IMG/VR virus record: IMGVR_UViG_3300046167_000427
Location: 1 to 26,987 of that record
Source of the DNA: a virus
Length of the DNA stretch: 26,987 bases
Strand: one strand, 5' to 3'
The translations under genes and the position numbers were made by a program. Of the stretch, positions 14,414 through 22,148 are shown piece after piece (position 1 is the stretch's first letter; every line of letters begins with the position of its first letter). The notes under the pieces were generated by a model. The model searched no databases, was not told where the DNA came from, and saw only the letters and a program-made list of their open reading frames with translations.

Positions 14414-16840
14414 TTATGCTCCTTTGAGTGCCGCTACTTCGGCCTGTAGTGTTTCAATCATTGCTTGCTGCTCCTGCATGGCCTTGATAAGACGAGTCTC
14501 GACAGTACCTAAACCAGATACCGTCTTGAAGCCATCCTCACCTTCAGACACTAGATCAGACCAAGCTGTAGCTTCCAGCTCTTGAGCAATGAAGCCCTCG
14601 CCAGAACCTCTAACCTCATCCTTCCAGTCCCAGCGTGCAGGACGTAGAGACATAACGTTAGCCAGCTCTGATTCGTGGTCAACGATGTTGTCCTTGAGGC
14701 GTTCGTCTGAGGCAGCAACAAAGGCAGGAGTACCACTCTGAGTAGCGTTGACCCCACCCGCATCCAAGAAGCCGATATTGAAGCTTAATATCTTTCCGTT
14801 GCTTCCTCGGTTGAAGTGCGCACATGGTTGTGTGCCACTATAGCTGGTATATGTAACTCCTGACGATCTAGCTTCAAAACCTGTACTAGAAATCCCCACG
14901 GCAGTAGTCTTACCAACCAGCAAGTCGTCATTAGGAAGCGTTACGCCACCGCCATTGAACGTCCACGAGTCAGTACCGTTATACTCCATGTACTTACCAG
15001 AGCCAGAGTACAGCATGATGTGGTTAGTGGTTGATCTATTGATAGCAACGCCACCCGAGTTAATGATGATGCCGTTAGCACCTTGGTTGGCTGCACCTGC
15101 TCCGTTACCGATAGCAATAGAGTTAGAACCTTGGGATGTCTTACCTGCGTCAACGCCCATAGCGACGGCAAAGTTACCTTGACTGGTCAGCCCTGATTGT
15201 GGGCCAACCGCAGTAGCACTGCTGCCTTGACTGGTCTCGCCTGCGTTCTTACCTATAGCAACAGCATTAACACTTTGACCGCTGTTACCGGCTGAGTTAC
15301 CTATAGCCACGCTACTGGCACCTTGATTAGCACCTCCAGATTCCCGACCAACAGCAACAGCGAAGGAACCTTGGGTGTTATAGCCCGCGTACATGCCAAC
15401 GCTTACAGACTGATTTCCCTGAGATAGGCTGGCGGCGAGGCGGCCCACGGCGACAGAATCAGTACCTTGACTTGTCGTGCCTGCGTCACGGCCTACAGCA
15501 ACAGCGTAGCTACCCTGAGTTGTCCTGCCTGCTCGGTTACCTACAGCAACACTGTCATTACCCTGAGATGAGCTACCTGCTAAGTTACCTACGGCAACAG
15601 CGCTAGCACCCTGAGTACTACCACCCGCATTAGGGCCAGCAGCAAACGCAGCAGCACCAGCACCCGGTTGAGCAGCCCCGAAACCACCTGATACCGTTGT
15701 GGTTCCTGCGGCGTCGATAGTCAGCCTGTCGTTCTGCCCATTGGTTCGGAATATAATATCTGAAGCAGTGTCAGTCTGAAGTGTAGCTACCGTATTCTTG
15801 GCTTGGATGTTGAAGTCAACACCGCCGCCATTCTGAAGCCTGAGTATTTGATTAGCACTGGCGCCGTACAGATGTAACCCCTCGCCTCCAGTTAGTGTAG
15901 GAGCATCCGTACCAATACCCACGTTTCCTGTGGAGTCGATACGCATGGCTTCAGAGGCACCAACCTGAAAGTACATATCAGAGGCTGCATCAGTATTATC
16001 AATGTATGATCTAAGCCCAACCTTGCCACCCCCTGAGCTTACTTCTAGCCTTCGGTTATTAGAAGCACCGCCGGTAGACCGGAAGGCTGCGATCACAGAG
16101 TCCTCAGTCGTTACGTCTAGTGATCTTTCAGGGCCGCTAGTGCCTATGCCCACGTTTCCTGTGGCGTTGATACGCATACGCTCGGCGGTGTCTGTCTTGA
16201 ACACAACACTCCGCGAACCCTTGGACGTACCTGTCTGGACGATAGTATCATCGCTATTCATCGACAATACAGACCTAGTAAGATCTTCGGAGTCGCGTAG
16301 TCTAAACTCCGAAGATGCTGCCACTACCCCGTTGACGTCAAGCGCGACTTGTGGAGTTCTACCAATGCCTACCTTTCCTGTGGAGTCGATACGCATCCTG
16401 TCATTGGCAGTTGACGAGACACCACCTGTACGAAAGACTAAATCACTGGTTGAACCTAAGCGAGTCTCTGTACCTGAGATAATTTGCATCCTTGCGGATT
16501 CAACGCCGTTGCCATCTGTAATCGCAAAGTTTCCACCAACCGTTAGAGCCTGTGTTGGCGAGGACTCTCCAACGCCAACCCTGCCACCAGAGGTGATGTT
16601 GATAGCCGTGGACGTAGCGTTGTCGTCGATGCCGGGGGAAGTAAAGCTGTCTGTAGCAACCAAATCAGTAAAGGTGCCGGGAGAACCACCACCGGTGTCA
16701 CCTACTTTGAAGACGTTGCCTGAAGAATCTTTTGAATATAAAGTTTGATTTGTTAAGTCTACCGCAAGTTCACCCTGAACTAAGTCGCCTGCTGCGGGAG
16801 CACCTGATCCATTCTTTGTGATAATCGTTGTAGCTGACAT
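14414..16840 (-). CDS. Tail fibre/host-recognition protein with YadA-head-like repeats and S74 self-cleaving chaperone
   Basis: An 808-aa fibre. Residues 1-50 (ATTIITKNGSGAPAAGDLVQ, then GELAVDLTNQTLYSKD) match the N-terminal motif of many phage fibres that anchors them to the virion. Residues ~80-310 hold several copies of an RMRIDSTGNVGIG-type beta repeat. Residues 413-588 are eleven 16-residue units of the form AVAVGNxAGxxSQGxx, the pattern of YadA/Hia adhesin heads, which form trimeric beta-rolls. The C-terminal ~98 residues are an intramolecular chaperone of the peptidase S74 family. Ser711 and Lys716 (SDERLK) have the dyad spacing of endosialidase chaperones, followed by GEGFIAQELE and a C-terminal coiled coil (IKAMQEQQAMIETLQAEVAA). 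The chaperone should trim itself just before Ser711 after trimerisation. It starts after an AGGAG site just past the capsid terminator. Confidence 0.92.
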   Translation of the reverse strand: MSATTIITKNGSGAPAAGDLVQGELAVDLTNQTLYSKDSSGNVFKVGDTGGGSPGTFTDLVATDSFTSPGIDDNATSTAINITSGGRVGVGESSPTQALTVGGNFAITDGNGVESARMQIISGTETRLGSTSDLVFRTGGVSSTANDRMRIDSTGKVGIGRTPQVALDVNGVVAASSEFRLRDSEDLTRSVLSMNSDDTIVQTGTSKGSRSVVFKTDTAERMRINATGNVGIGTSGPERSLDVTTEDSVIAAFRSTGGASNNRRLEVSSGGGKVGLRSYIDNTDAASDMYFQVGASEAMRIDSTGNVGIGTDAPTLTGGEGLHLYGASANQILRLQNGGGVDFNIQAKNTVATLQTDTASDIIFRTNGQNDRLTIDAAGTTTVSGGFGAAQPGAGAAAFAAGPNAGGSTQGASAVAVGNLAGSSSQGNDSVAVGNRAGRTTQGSYAVAVGRDAGTTSQGTDSVAVGRLAASLSQGNQSVSVGMYAGYNTQGSFAVAVGRESGGANQGASSVAIGNSAGNSGQSVNAVAIGKNAGETSQGSSATAVGPQSGLTSQGNFAVAMGVDAGKTSQGSNSIAIGNGAGAANQGANGIIINSGGVAINRSTTNHIMLYSGSGKYMEYNGTDSWTFNGGGVTLPNDDLLVGKTTAVGISSTGFEARSSGVTYTSYSGTQPCAHFNRGSNGKILSFNIGFLDAGGVNATQSGTPAFVAASDERLKDNIVDHESELANVMSLRPARWDWKDEVRGSGEGFIAQELEATAWSDLVSEGEDGFKTVSGLGTVETRLIKAMQEQQAMIETLQAEVAALKGA
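15077..15604 (-). repeat. Eleven 48-bp degenerate repeats coding for YadA-head-like units
   Basis: Eleven consecutive 16-codon units within the tail-fibre gene, e.g. DSVAVGNRAGRTTQGS and YAVAVGRDAGTTSQGT. The Ala/Ser-Val-Ala-Val-Gly and Ser/Thr-Gln-Gly positions are constant, while the positions between them vary. Codons differ between units, so this is an old protein-level repeat rather than a recent DNA expansion. Confidence 0.9.
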
Positions 16841-16864
16841 TTAAGGACTCCTGAGAAACAGGGG

Positions 16865-16892
16865 GAGAAGAAAGGGGACCCGAAGGCCCCCT
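16865..16892 (-). terminator. Intrinsic terminator after the major capsid gene
   Basis: On the - strand the stem AGGGGGCC / GGTCCCCT closes a TTCG tetraloop and is followed by TTTCTTCTC. It starts 8 nt past the capsid stop and 25 nt before the tail-fibre start site region, so it should reduce read-through from capsid to fibre. Its sequence matches the nrdJ terminator at all but one stem-loop position. Confidence 0.85.
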
Positions 16893-16900
16893 GAGTAGTC

Positions 16901-17854
16901 TTACGCGTCTGAGACAGCCAAGATCAGGCCAGCTTCAGGGCGGTAAGTTTCAATGCCGTACAAGGTATCAGCAGTGTACAGGGTGCTTAAATATTCCTGC
17001 TTGTACTGAGTCTGCGAACGTACACTCATTTGCTCTGCGTGAACAATGGCGTCTTTGTGGAAGAATACACATCCACGTACACCAGTAGTCAGCGTAGGAG
17101 CGTTAGATGATACGTAAATGTCAACACCGTAGAGGTTACCGATGAGGCCAGATTCAACACCACGGCCACCTACGAAGTCACTAGATACGTAACGGTCGAT
17201 TCCCATGATGTCCTTACGGGCAGCAGGAGGGATCACAAGACAACGGTTATCCATAGGCACATTAGCATCATCTAAGATTTTAATGGCTGTACGGAAGCCT
17301 TCGTCGTTGAACGCACCGGGAGTACCAGTACCGAACAGTGCTAGACCAGCAGCATCTACGAACTCATAGCTGTTAGAGTTAGTCCAGTCAGAAGCAGACG
17401 ATGGAGCAACTACTCGGGTTCCATCTCCGAAACCTGTAGCACAGTTCATTAGGTCAGTGTCAACTTGGACAGCTAGTTGGTAACCAGCGTCTTCAGTGTA
17501 GAACTGACGTAGGCTCGTGAGGGCCTGAACTTCTACAATATCTTCGATGAATCGTGAGTACTCAAAGTGACGATCAACTGCGATTGTCAACTCACCTTCT
17601 ACGTTTGCTTGGATGTTAACAGCCGTGTCAGCAACCTTAGCGGAAGCAGCACCACGGATGGGCTTAGGTACATGGATTAAGTCACCCTTCTTACCTGTCA
17701 TTGACATCTTCTTTACGAGAGGTGACATCTTCAGGTTCTTCTGGTATGCTGCGATTACTTCGTCGCTCCAGATTTCAGGGATAAATGTTGCTGCGGCTGT
17801 CTTATTGACAATGGAGCCACCGCCTACTGTACCGGGATAAGTTTGAGTCGCCAT
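16901..17854 (-). CDS. Major capsid protein (HK97-fold)
   Basis: A 317-aa protein starting MATQTYPGTVGGGSIVNKTA. It has the layout of the T7/P22-like capsid proteins common in marine podoviruses: FIPEIWSDEVIAAYQKNLKM early, VPKPIRGAASAKVADTAVNI in the E-loop/P-domain region, the spine helix (SRFIEDIVEVQALTSLRQFY, then TEDAGYQLAVQVD), and an A-domain close to the end (GNLYGVDIYVSSN; FFHKDAIVHAEQ; TLYGIETYRPEAGLIL). A strong AAAGGAG ribosome site precedes the ATG. It follows the scaffold gene by 22 bp and is followed by a terminator, so it is the last gene of the transcript starting at the 19207-19235 promoter. This fits the need for very high expression. There is no N-terminal protease or pro-domain sequence. 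Confidence 0.93.
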   Translation of the reverse strand: MATQTYPGTVGGGSIVNKTAAATFIPEIWSDEVIAAYQKNLKMSPLVKKMSMTGKKGDLIHVPKPIRGAASAKVADTAVNIQANVEGELTIAVDRHFEYSRFIEDIVEVQALTSLRQFYTEDAGYQLAVQVDTDLMNCATGFGDGTRVVAPSSASDWTNSNSYEFVDAAGLALFGTGTPGAFNDEGFRTAIKILDDANVPMDNRCLVIPPAARKDIMGIDRYVSSDFVGGRGVESGLIGNLYGVDIYVSSNAPTLTTGVRGCVFFHKDAIVHAEQMSVRSQTQYKQEYLSTLYTADTLYGIETYRPEAGLILAVSDA

Positions 17855-17876
17855 GATAAATCTCCTTTAGATTAGG

Positions 17877-18677
17877 CTACTTGACCCTCCCGTCTGCATA
17901 AGCTTGAAAGATTTCCTCTGACAAAGCTGCGTAACGGTCGGGATCAGTCTTCATAAGTTTAATAATATCAGCACGACGATATACTTTCTTACGTGAACCT
18001 TGGCCTGTTCCTCGGGCGTTGCCTGTACTCGCAGACTTAACCTGTTGCTTACGTGCTTGCTTCTCAACTGCTACTGTCTGTTGTGCTACAGAAGCTCTCT
18101 CTTTCCAGAGGGAGAACAGTTCATCAGCGGCGTCGTAATCATACTGTTGGTCTGCTTGTACAAACAATTGAGTCCTAATCTTAGAGCCTTTAATCCACTC
18201 AGCAAACTTAGCATCTTGGACAATGGTATTCATGTCTGGATGCTTACTTTGAAGTTGTGCCAAAGCTGTTTGTTTCTTGTAGTTCTGAGTGACTTCGTTA
18301 GCTTCTCTGATTTTAGGGTGGTTATCAATTGCCCTACTAACTGCGGCCTGTGGATCAACAAAGAAGTCAGTATCGTCTTCTTCTTGCTGTTGTACAGGTG
18401 CTTGTTGCTGTGCGAGTTGTGTCTGGATGTGATCGTCAACAACTTTACGTAACTCACCAACTTCAGAGCTTTGTTTACCTAGGAGCTTCTCAGCCTCTTG
18501 GTGCATCTGAACAACCTCTTGCAAGGACTTGTTCTGATACTTCTCTGGTACACTAGGTTCCTCTTGAGCTACCTCCTCCTCTGGAGACTCTACAGTATCC
18601 TCTGTGTCTAGTGTGTCTACTGTTTCATTGTTAACTTCTTCTTCCGAACGCTCGTCTACGAGTTGTGCTCGTGCCAT
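17877..18677 (-). CDS. Capsid assembly scaffolding protein
   Basis: A 266-aa, highly charged, almost entirely helical protein. It has an acidic N-terminal half (EEEVNNETVDTLDTEDTVES), heptad-like helices (SLQEVVQMHQEAEKLLGKQS), a Gln-rich hinge (QLAQQQAPVQQQEEDD), and a basic C-terminus (GQGSRKKVYRRADIIKLMKT). A polar coiled-coil body with a basic C-terminal helix-turn-helix is typical of P22/T7-type scaffolds, whose C-terminus binds the coat protein. It lies directly upstream of the major capsid gene, as expected. It would be packed inside the procapsid and released before DNA packaging. Family call rests on composition and context. Confidence 0.87.
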   Translation of the reverse strand: MARAQLVDERSEEEVNNETVDTLDTEDTVESPEEEVAQEEPSVPEKYQNKSLQEVVQMHQEAEKLLGKQSSEVGELRKVVDDHIQTQLAQQQAPVQQQEEDDTDFFVDPQAAVSRAIDNHPKIREANEVTQNYKKQTALAQLQSKHPDMNTIVQDAKFAEWIKGSKIRTQLFVQADQQYDYDAADELFSLWKERASVAQQTVAVEKQARKQQVKSASTGNARGTGQGSRKKVYRRADIIKLMKTDPDRYAALSEEIFQAYADGRVK

Positions 18678-18712
18678 ATTATTTCACCTTCTCCGCCTAA
18701 CGGTTGTGGAGT

Positions 18713-18922
18713 TTATTTACGCTCTGCTTGCTCATGTTCTCGTACCCACTTCATGTGTCTACCGGGGAAATCCCCAGAGGCACCGTCGAGTACGCATGGT
18801 GTTGCAGAAGCGACCCTTGTAGCGTTAGCACCACAACCGCACCTACTGGTTGTAACACCGTCCTCTACAAATTCTTCAAAGTAGTGACCATTGGTACACT
18901 TAAAGTCGTATACCTTAATCAC
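18713..18922 (-). CDS. Small zinc-ribbon protein (FmdB-like), 69 aa
   Basis: Starts at a GTG (18920-18922) and reads VIKVYDFKCTNGHYFEEFVE with the initiator as Met. C9 and H13 (CTNGH) and C28 and C30 (CGCG) form a compact metal-binding knuckle pair like the FmdB-type zinc ribbon. The remainder is a short tail (FPGRHMKWVREHEQAERK). Such proteins are frequent between terminase and capsid genes in marine phages; their function is unknown and could be regulatory or structural. The start lies within the last codons of the upstream gene, so it is probably translated by coupling. The unusual start codon and weak Shine-Dalgarno suggest low-level expression. Confidence 0.85.
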   Translation of the reverse strand: MIKVYDFKCTNGHYFEEFVEDGVTTSRCGCGANATRVASATPCVLDGASGDFPGRHMKWVREHEQAERK

Positions 18923-19169
18923 TACTAAGGTCTTCTTTCGATTCTTTGGCTTCCTCGTAAGCTTGCTCTACCGAGGATTCTAAGTTTATTAGGTGGGCTA
19001 TGACATTTAATTGTCCCTTCCTAAAATACATATCGTTAGTATCTTTGGTTGCCTCCACAGAGTTAATCACGTTACCATTTGATCCAAACTCTTCCGTGAG
19101 TTGCTTCCAACCCTCGGTGTTAAAGAGGTCAAAGTATACATTGAAGTATCTCTCTAGTTCAGGTTTCAT
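18915..19169 (-). CDS. Conserved small acidic phage protein, 84 aa
   Basis: First gene behind the promoter at 19207-19235 (predicted leader about 30 nt), with an AAGGA site before the ATG. Starts MKPELERYFNVYFDLFNTEG and continues WKQLTEEFGSNGNVINSVEA, ending in an acidic helix (SSVEQAYEEAKESKEDLSSD). Apart from a short loop (ATKDTNDMYFRKGQ) it is predicted helical, with no membrane segment or metal site. I recognise it as a recurrent small protein of marine podovirus head-gene clusters but know no function. It overlaps the zinc-ribbon gene by 8 bp. Confidence 0.85.
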   Translation of the reverse strand: MKPELERYFNVYFDLFNTEGWKQLTEEFGSNGNVINSVEATKDTNDMYFRKGQLNVIAHLINLESSVEQAYEEAKESKEDLSSD

Positions 19170-19206
19170 ATCATCCTTGCTTCTTTGTGTGTTTATCTTA
19201 CGTTAT

Positions 19207-19250
19207 ATTATAACATATTCTGAGGTAAATGTCAAGTGTTTTCTTTGGTA
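19207..19250 (-). promoter_or_regulatory. Perfect sigma-70-type promoter for the capsid transcript
   Basis: On the - strand TTGACA (19230-19235) and TATAAT (19207-19212) are separated by exactly 17 bp. The -35 box lies inside the stop of the preceding 62-aa gene. Transcription should begin near 19200 and include the 84-aa protein, zinc ribbon, scaffold and capsid genes. The upstream TACCAAAGAAA and much of the spacer (TTTACCTCAGAATATG) are shared with the promoter at 26342-26370. Confidence 0.9.
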
Positions 19251-19420
19251 TTATTTACCTTTCTTACCTTTGGAGCACCTTTTGGCCTGCTTTGCTCATT
19301 TACCTTCTCCTCTAGTTCAGCTAACTTAGTCTCTAAATCTGACAAACGAGTAAATTGCCCCTTGAATGCCTCATTGACTTGATTAATGAGATTCTTTAGG
19401 TCTGCTGCTGTCATTAACAT
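19232..19420 (-). CDS. Small coiled-coil protein, 62 aa
   Basis: Starts MLMTAADLKNLINQVNEAFK after AAGGAG eight bases upstream of the first ATG. A single amphipathic helix with heptads (LSDLETKLAELEEKVNEQS) is followed by a basic tail (RPKGAPKVRKVNNTKENT). Such small coiled-coil proteins are common in marine phage head clusters. Possible roles include a minor scaffold or a DNA-associated virion peptide; none is proven. The stop TGA lies within the -35 box of the capsid promoter, so coding and regulatory sequence overlap here. Confidence 0.85.
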   Translation of the reverse strand: MLMTAADLKNLINQVNEAFKGQFTRLSDLETKLAELEEKVNEQSRPKGAPKVRKVNNTKENT

Positions 19421-19436
19421 CTTCGGTTCTCCTTGG

Positions 19437-22148
19437 TTAAGTTAGGGGCCACGTTACTGCTCCTGTATTATCTAGTACTCGTTTGCGGGTAAATCCATTG
19501 GCATCCTCAGTGATCTCGGCCTTCTTCTGCGCTGGCGTCCAGCCAAGCATCAGAGTCTCGTCATCGTCCGATACAATACCTTGAGTGGTTGTGCCATTCT
19601 GAGAGCGTATTGGTGGGATCGTGCCGGGGTCGCCGTTCTGAGCAACCACCGTAATAGGCACATCAGCTACGATATAGCCGGGGTTTAACGTGCCTACCAA
19701 CTCAACCACTGATGGATCAGAGGCACCAAGTGCTGTCTCGTTAGCTACCAAGCCAGCACAAGGGATGTATTGATCCTCCGGTGTTGCCGGGGCTATACCC
19801 TGCCCTGTGGTGCCTCTGCCTAGCGGTACTGTGTAGGCCAACTCAGCAACGCCTGTCGCTGTGTTCCACTGGTAAACCTTAGCGGTTCCCTCGTAGGGAC
19901 TACCAATAGCGACACCTGAGTTACCTCCGTCACCGTTGTCAGCAATAGTGAAAGGCTGAGCTACAACCTGAGACATAGCGCTTACAGGAATCATAGGTGA
20001 TGCCTCAAGACCCGCTGAGTCAGCACCAGAGTAGGCTGATACTAGACCTGCTACCCTTAGGCGTGTACAGCCCCTTGGCTCGTAGTCTTGGTCGGCTGCG
20101 CCTGTGCTACCACCAGCGTCGAAGTCTACGGGAGAGCCGGGGTTTACCGTTGGGAAGTCTCCAGTCACACCATCGCGCACGTAATACTTAGACTCCGTAC
20201 CAGCAAATGGTGCACTCACGAATCCAGAACGCGGCCATGTCATACCGTCATTAGTCAGCGGCATAACGAGACGTGCGTCGTAGAATCGTTGACCAGCATC
20301 CCCCGGATCGCCAACTTCTAAGGGTGGGTTAGTTCCCATGTAGGCTTGAACACACGCCATGACAGGGCTTGTAGCTTCGATTAGAAACTCGCCGTTAGCG
20401 TCACTGTAAAAGTAGCAAGCCTCAAAGGGGGCTAAGTCTCTAGGAGCTTGTCCTCCAACTGCGTTGCCATTTCTAGTGAATGTCACCGTAGAGGGAAGCG
20501 AACCATTAACAATCGTGACCTGTCCTGTGTTGCTAGCCTCGCCGGGGAAGTTTTGTGAACTACGGAAGCAGTAAACAAACGTACTTGTGAACGCCAAGCC
20601 TAGACTTAGCAGCGGCATAGGACTTTCAAAACTTCCGTTTAGCTGCTCACTCATGCCATAGAAGCCTTGAGTAGACGTTATGATTGCGCCGGTACTCAGA
20701 CCCGTAAAGCAGATAGGTTCACCTGCGCCCATGAACTCACGGTACAGCACGGTAGCACTGTTGTAGTCAGCACCACTGGCGTAGACCTCGACCACGTTAC
20801 CAGCACCTAAGCTACAGCCTTGGACTTTACCTGTGTTCGTAGGGCCAACGGCTAGTACCGTCTTAGCGGGTTGACCGTCTGCTGCCAGTAATCCTTGCTC
20901 TACCGCTAGACCTGCACCCTTAGCAAAGGACAGTGCGTTCTCATCAGAGCCTCCGCCTCCAGTGCCGCCTTCAGATGAAGTCCTAAAGATAAGGAAGGAA
21001 CACAGCTGTTGGCCTTCAAACTCATCAGGGCCGTTGTCATAGGCTGAGACAGGGATTGTGTAGTACGTTCCGTTGTCTATTACTTCCCCTGTCAGGTCAT
21101 AGTTAGCGTAGGCTGATTCGTCAGAGCCTTGCTGTAGATATATCTTGTCCCCTGTCCTTAACTCACCAAGTAAGTTAGCGACTTCTCTGTTAGGAAACGC
21201 AACATAAGACACGTTAAGCGCAGTGACTAAGGCGTTGTCTACGTTGTTAGTAGAGAAGTAATTAGGCTCAGGTGCGCTACCTAGAGGGTTCCTAAACATC
21301 CACTGGAGAGATAAGCTTGCTGAAGTATCTACAGGAGTAGGAACATATATCTTATTGTCAGTGCCTAGCGTTGCGTAGTTGTCAGCGTCAGTAGACACCG
21401 CTGTCGGCCCCGGTAGTCCTTGGTCTCCCGTGTCACCTTTGTCACCTTGTATGCCTTGCGGCCCCTCAGGACCCTCTGGACCTTCAAGCAGTTCAATGTT
21501 GTCAATAGCATCATCGACATTCTTCTTAGTGGCTACATGGTCATCCTCAGTGTAATCCCCAACATAGTCCACAGCACTGGGGCGTAGTGTAAATAAGTTG
21601 ACCCCATCAGTACCTAGTGACTGGTCTTTTGTCCAATACAGACTTTGAATCCCTGTATCACCAGCCTTCTTGATGTAACGAGGATCAAGTGATTCAATGA
21701 TTGAATCTATGTTTTCCTCAATGTCAATACTACCACCACCTGAGCCACCTGAGTTACCTCCGCCCCCTTGGCTTATGAAGATGTTACTCTTCTCACCACC
21801 AGAGTCCAAAGGCATCTCTACAGACAACTCAGAACCATCAGAGAGGGTAAATACTAAGTCACCATCAGCAGCAAACTCAGCATCTACAATAGATACTCCG
21901 TCTTCACCGTCGCTCCCATCGACACCCGAGGAACCATCGGAACCATTGGCTCCCTGAGGCCCCTGAGGACCCTGTGAGCCTTGTTCACCCTTAGGGCCTT
22001 GTGTACCCTCCCCTTTGATCCCTTGAGGCCCCTGTGGCCCCTGAGGGCCTCTCTCGCCGTCCTTGTATACTTTGGCTGTACGAGAGTCTACCTTGTTTAA
22101 GCGCTTCTTAAATTTCTCTAGAAGCATTAAGAGGGCTAAATCATCCAT
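19437..22148 (-). CDS. Large virion protein with two collagen-like segments (probable head or fibre appendage)
   Basis: A 903-aa protein between portal and capsid genes; the ATG follows the portal stop directly (TAAATG). Layout: a short helix (MDDLALLMLLEKFKKRLNKV); a collagen-like run at 31-84 (GERGPQGPQGPQGIKGEG onward); a beta segment (VSIVDAEFAADGDLVFTLSD); a Gly/Ser-rich linker (SQGGGGNSGGSGGGS, 126-140); a linker with DPRYIKKAGD; a second Gly-X-Y run at 223-248 (EGPEGPEGPQGIQGDKGDTG); and then about 640 residues of beta-rich sequence with no known motif, ending near GWTPAQKKAEITEDANGFTR. The C-terminal part looks like a large trimeric beta structure on a collagen stalk, as in phage head fibres or decoration appendages. 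Position in the head block argues for head attachment. No receptor is inferable. Confidence 0.85.
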   Translation of the reverse strand: MDDLALLMLLEKFKKRLNKVDSRTAKVYKDGERGPQGPQGPQGIKGEGTQGPKGEQGSQGPQGPQGANGSDGSSGVDGSDGEDGVSIVDAEFAADGDLVFTLSDGSELSVEMPLDSGGEKSNIFISQGGGGNSGGSGGGSIDIEENIDSIIESLDPRYIKKAGDTGIQSLYWTKDQSLGTDGVNLFTLRPSAVDYVGDYTEDDHVATKKNVDDAIDNIELLEGPEGPEGPQGIQGDKGDTGDQGLPGPTAVSTDADNYATLGTDNKIYVPTPVDTSASLSLQWMFRNPLGSAPEPNYFSTNNVDNALVTALNVSYVAFPNREVANLLGELRTGDKIYLQQGSDESAYANYDLTGEVIDNGTYYTIPVSAYDNGPDEFEGQQLCSFLIFRTSSEGGTGGGGSDENALSFAKGAGLAVEQGLLAADGQPAKTVLAVGPTNTGKVQGCSLGAGNVVEVYASGADYNSATVLYREFMGAGEPICFTGLSTGAIITSTQGFYGMSEQLNGSFESPMPLLSLGLAFTSTFVYCFRSSQNFPGEASNTGQVTIVNGSLPSTVTFTRNGNAVGGQAPRDLAPFEACYFYSDANGEFLIEATSPVMACVQAYMGTNPPLEVGDPGDAGQRFYDARLVMPLTNDGMTWPRSGFVSAPFAGTESKYYVRDGVTGDFPTVNPGSPVDFDAGGSTGAADQDYEPRGCTRLRVAGLVSAYSGADSAGLEASPMIPVSAMSQVVAQPFTIADNGDGGNSGVAIGSPYEGTAKVYQWNTATGVAELAYTVPLGRGTTGQGIAPATPEDQYIPCAGLVANETALGASDPSVVELVGTLNPGYIVADVPITVVAQNGDPGTIPPIRSQNGTTTQGIVSDDDETLMLGWTPAQKKAEITEDANGFTRKRVLDNTGAVTWPLT

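Noticed and set aside
16002-16748. 248-aa open frame on the + strand
   Set aside because: It lies wholly antisense to the tail-fibre gene, has a repetitive Pro/Ser/Val composition created by the fibre's Gly/Thr/Asp repeats, and lacks a ribosome site.
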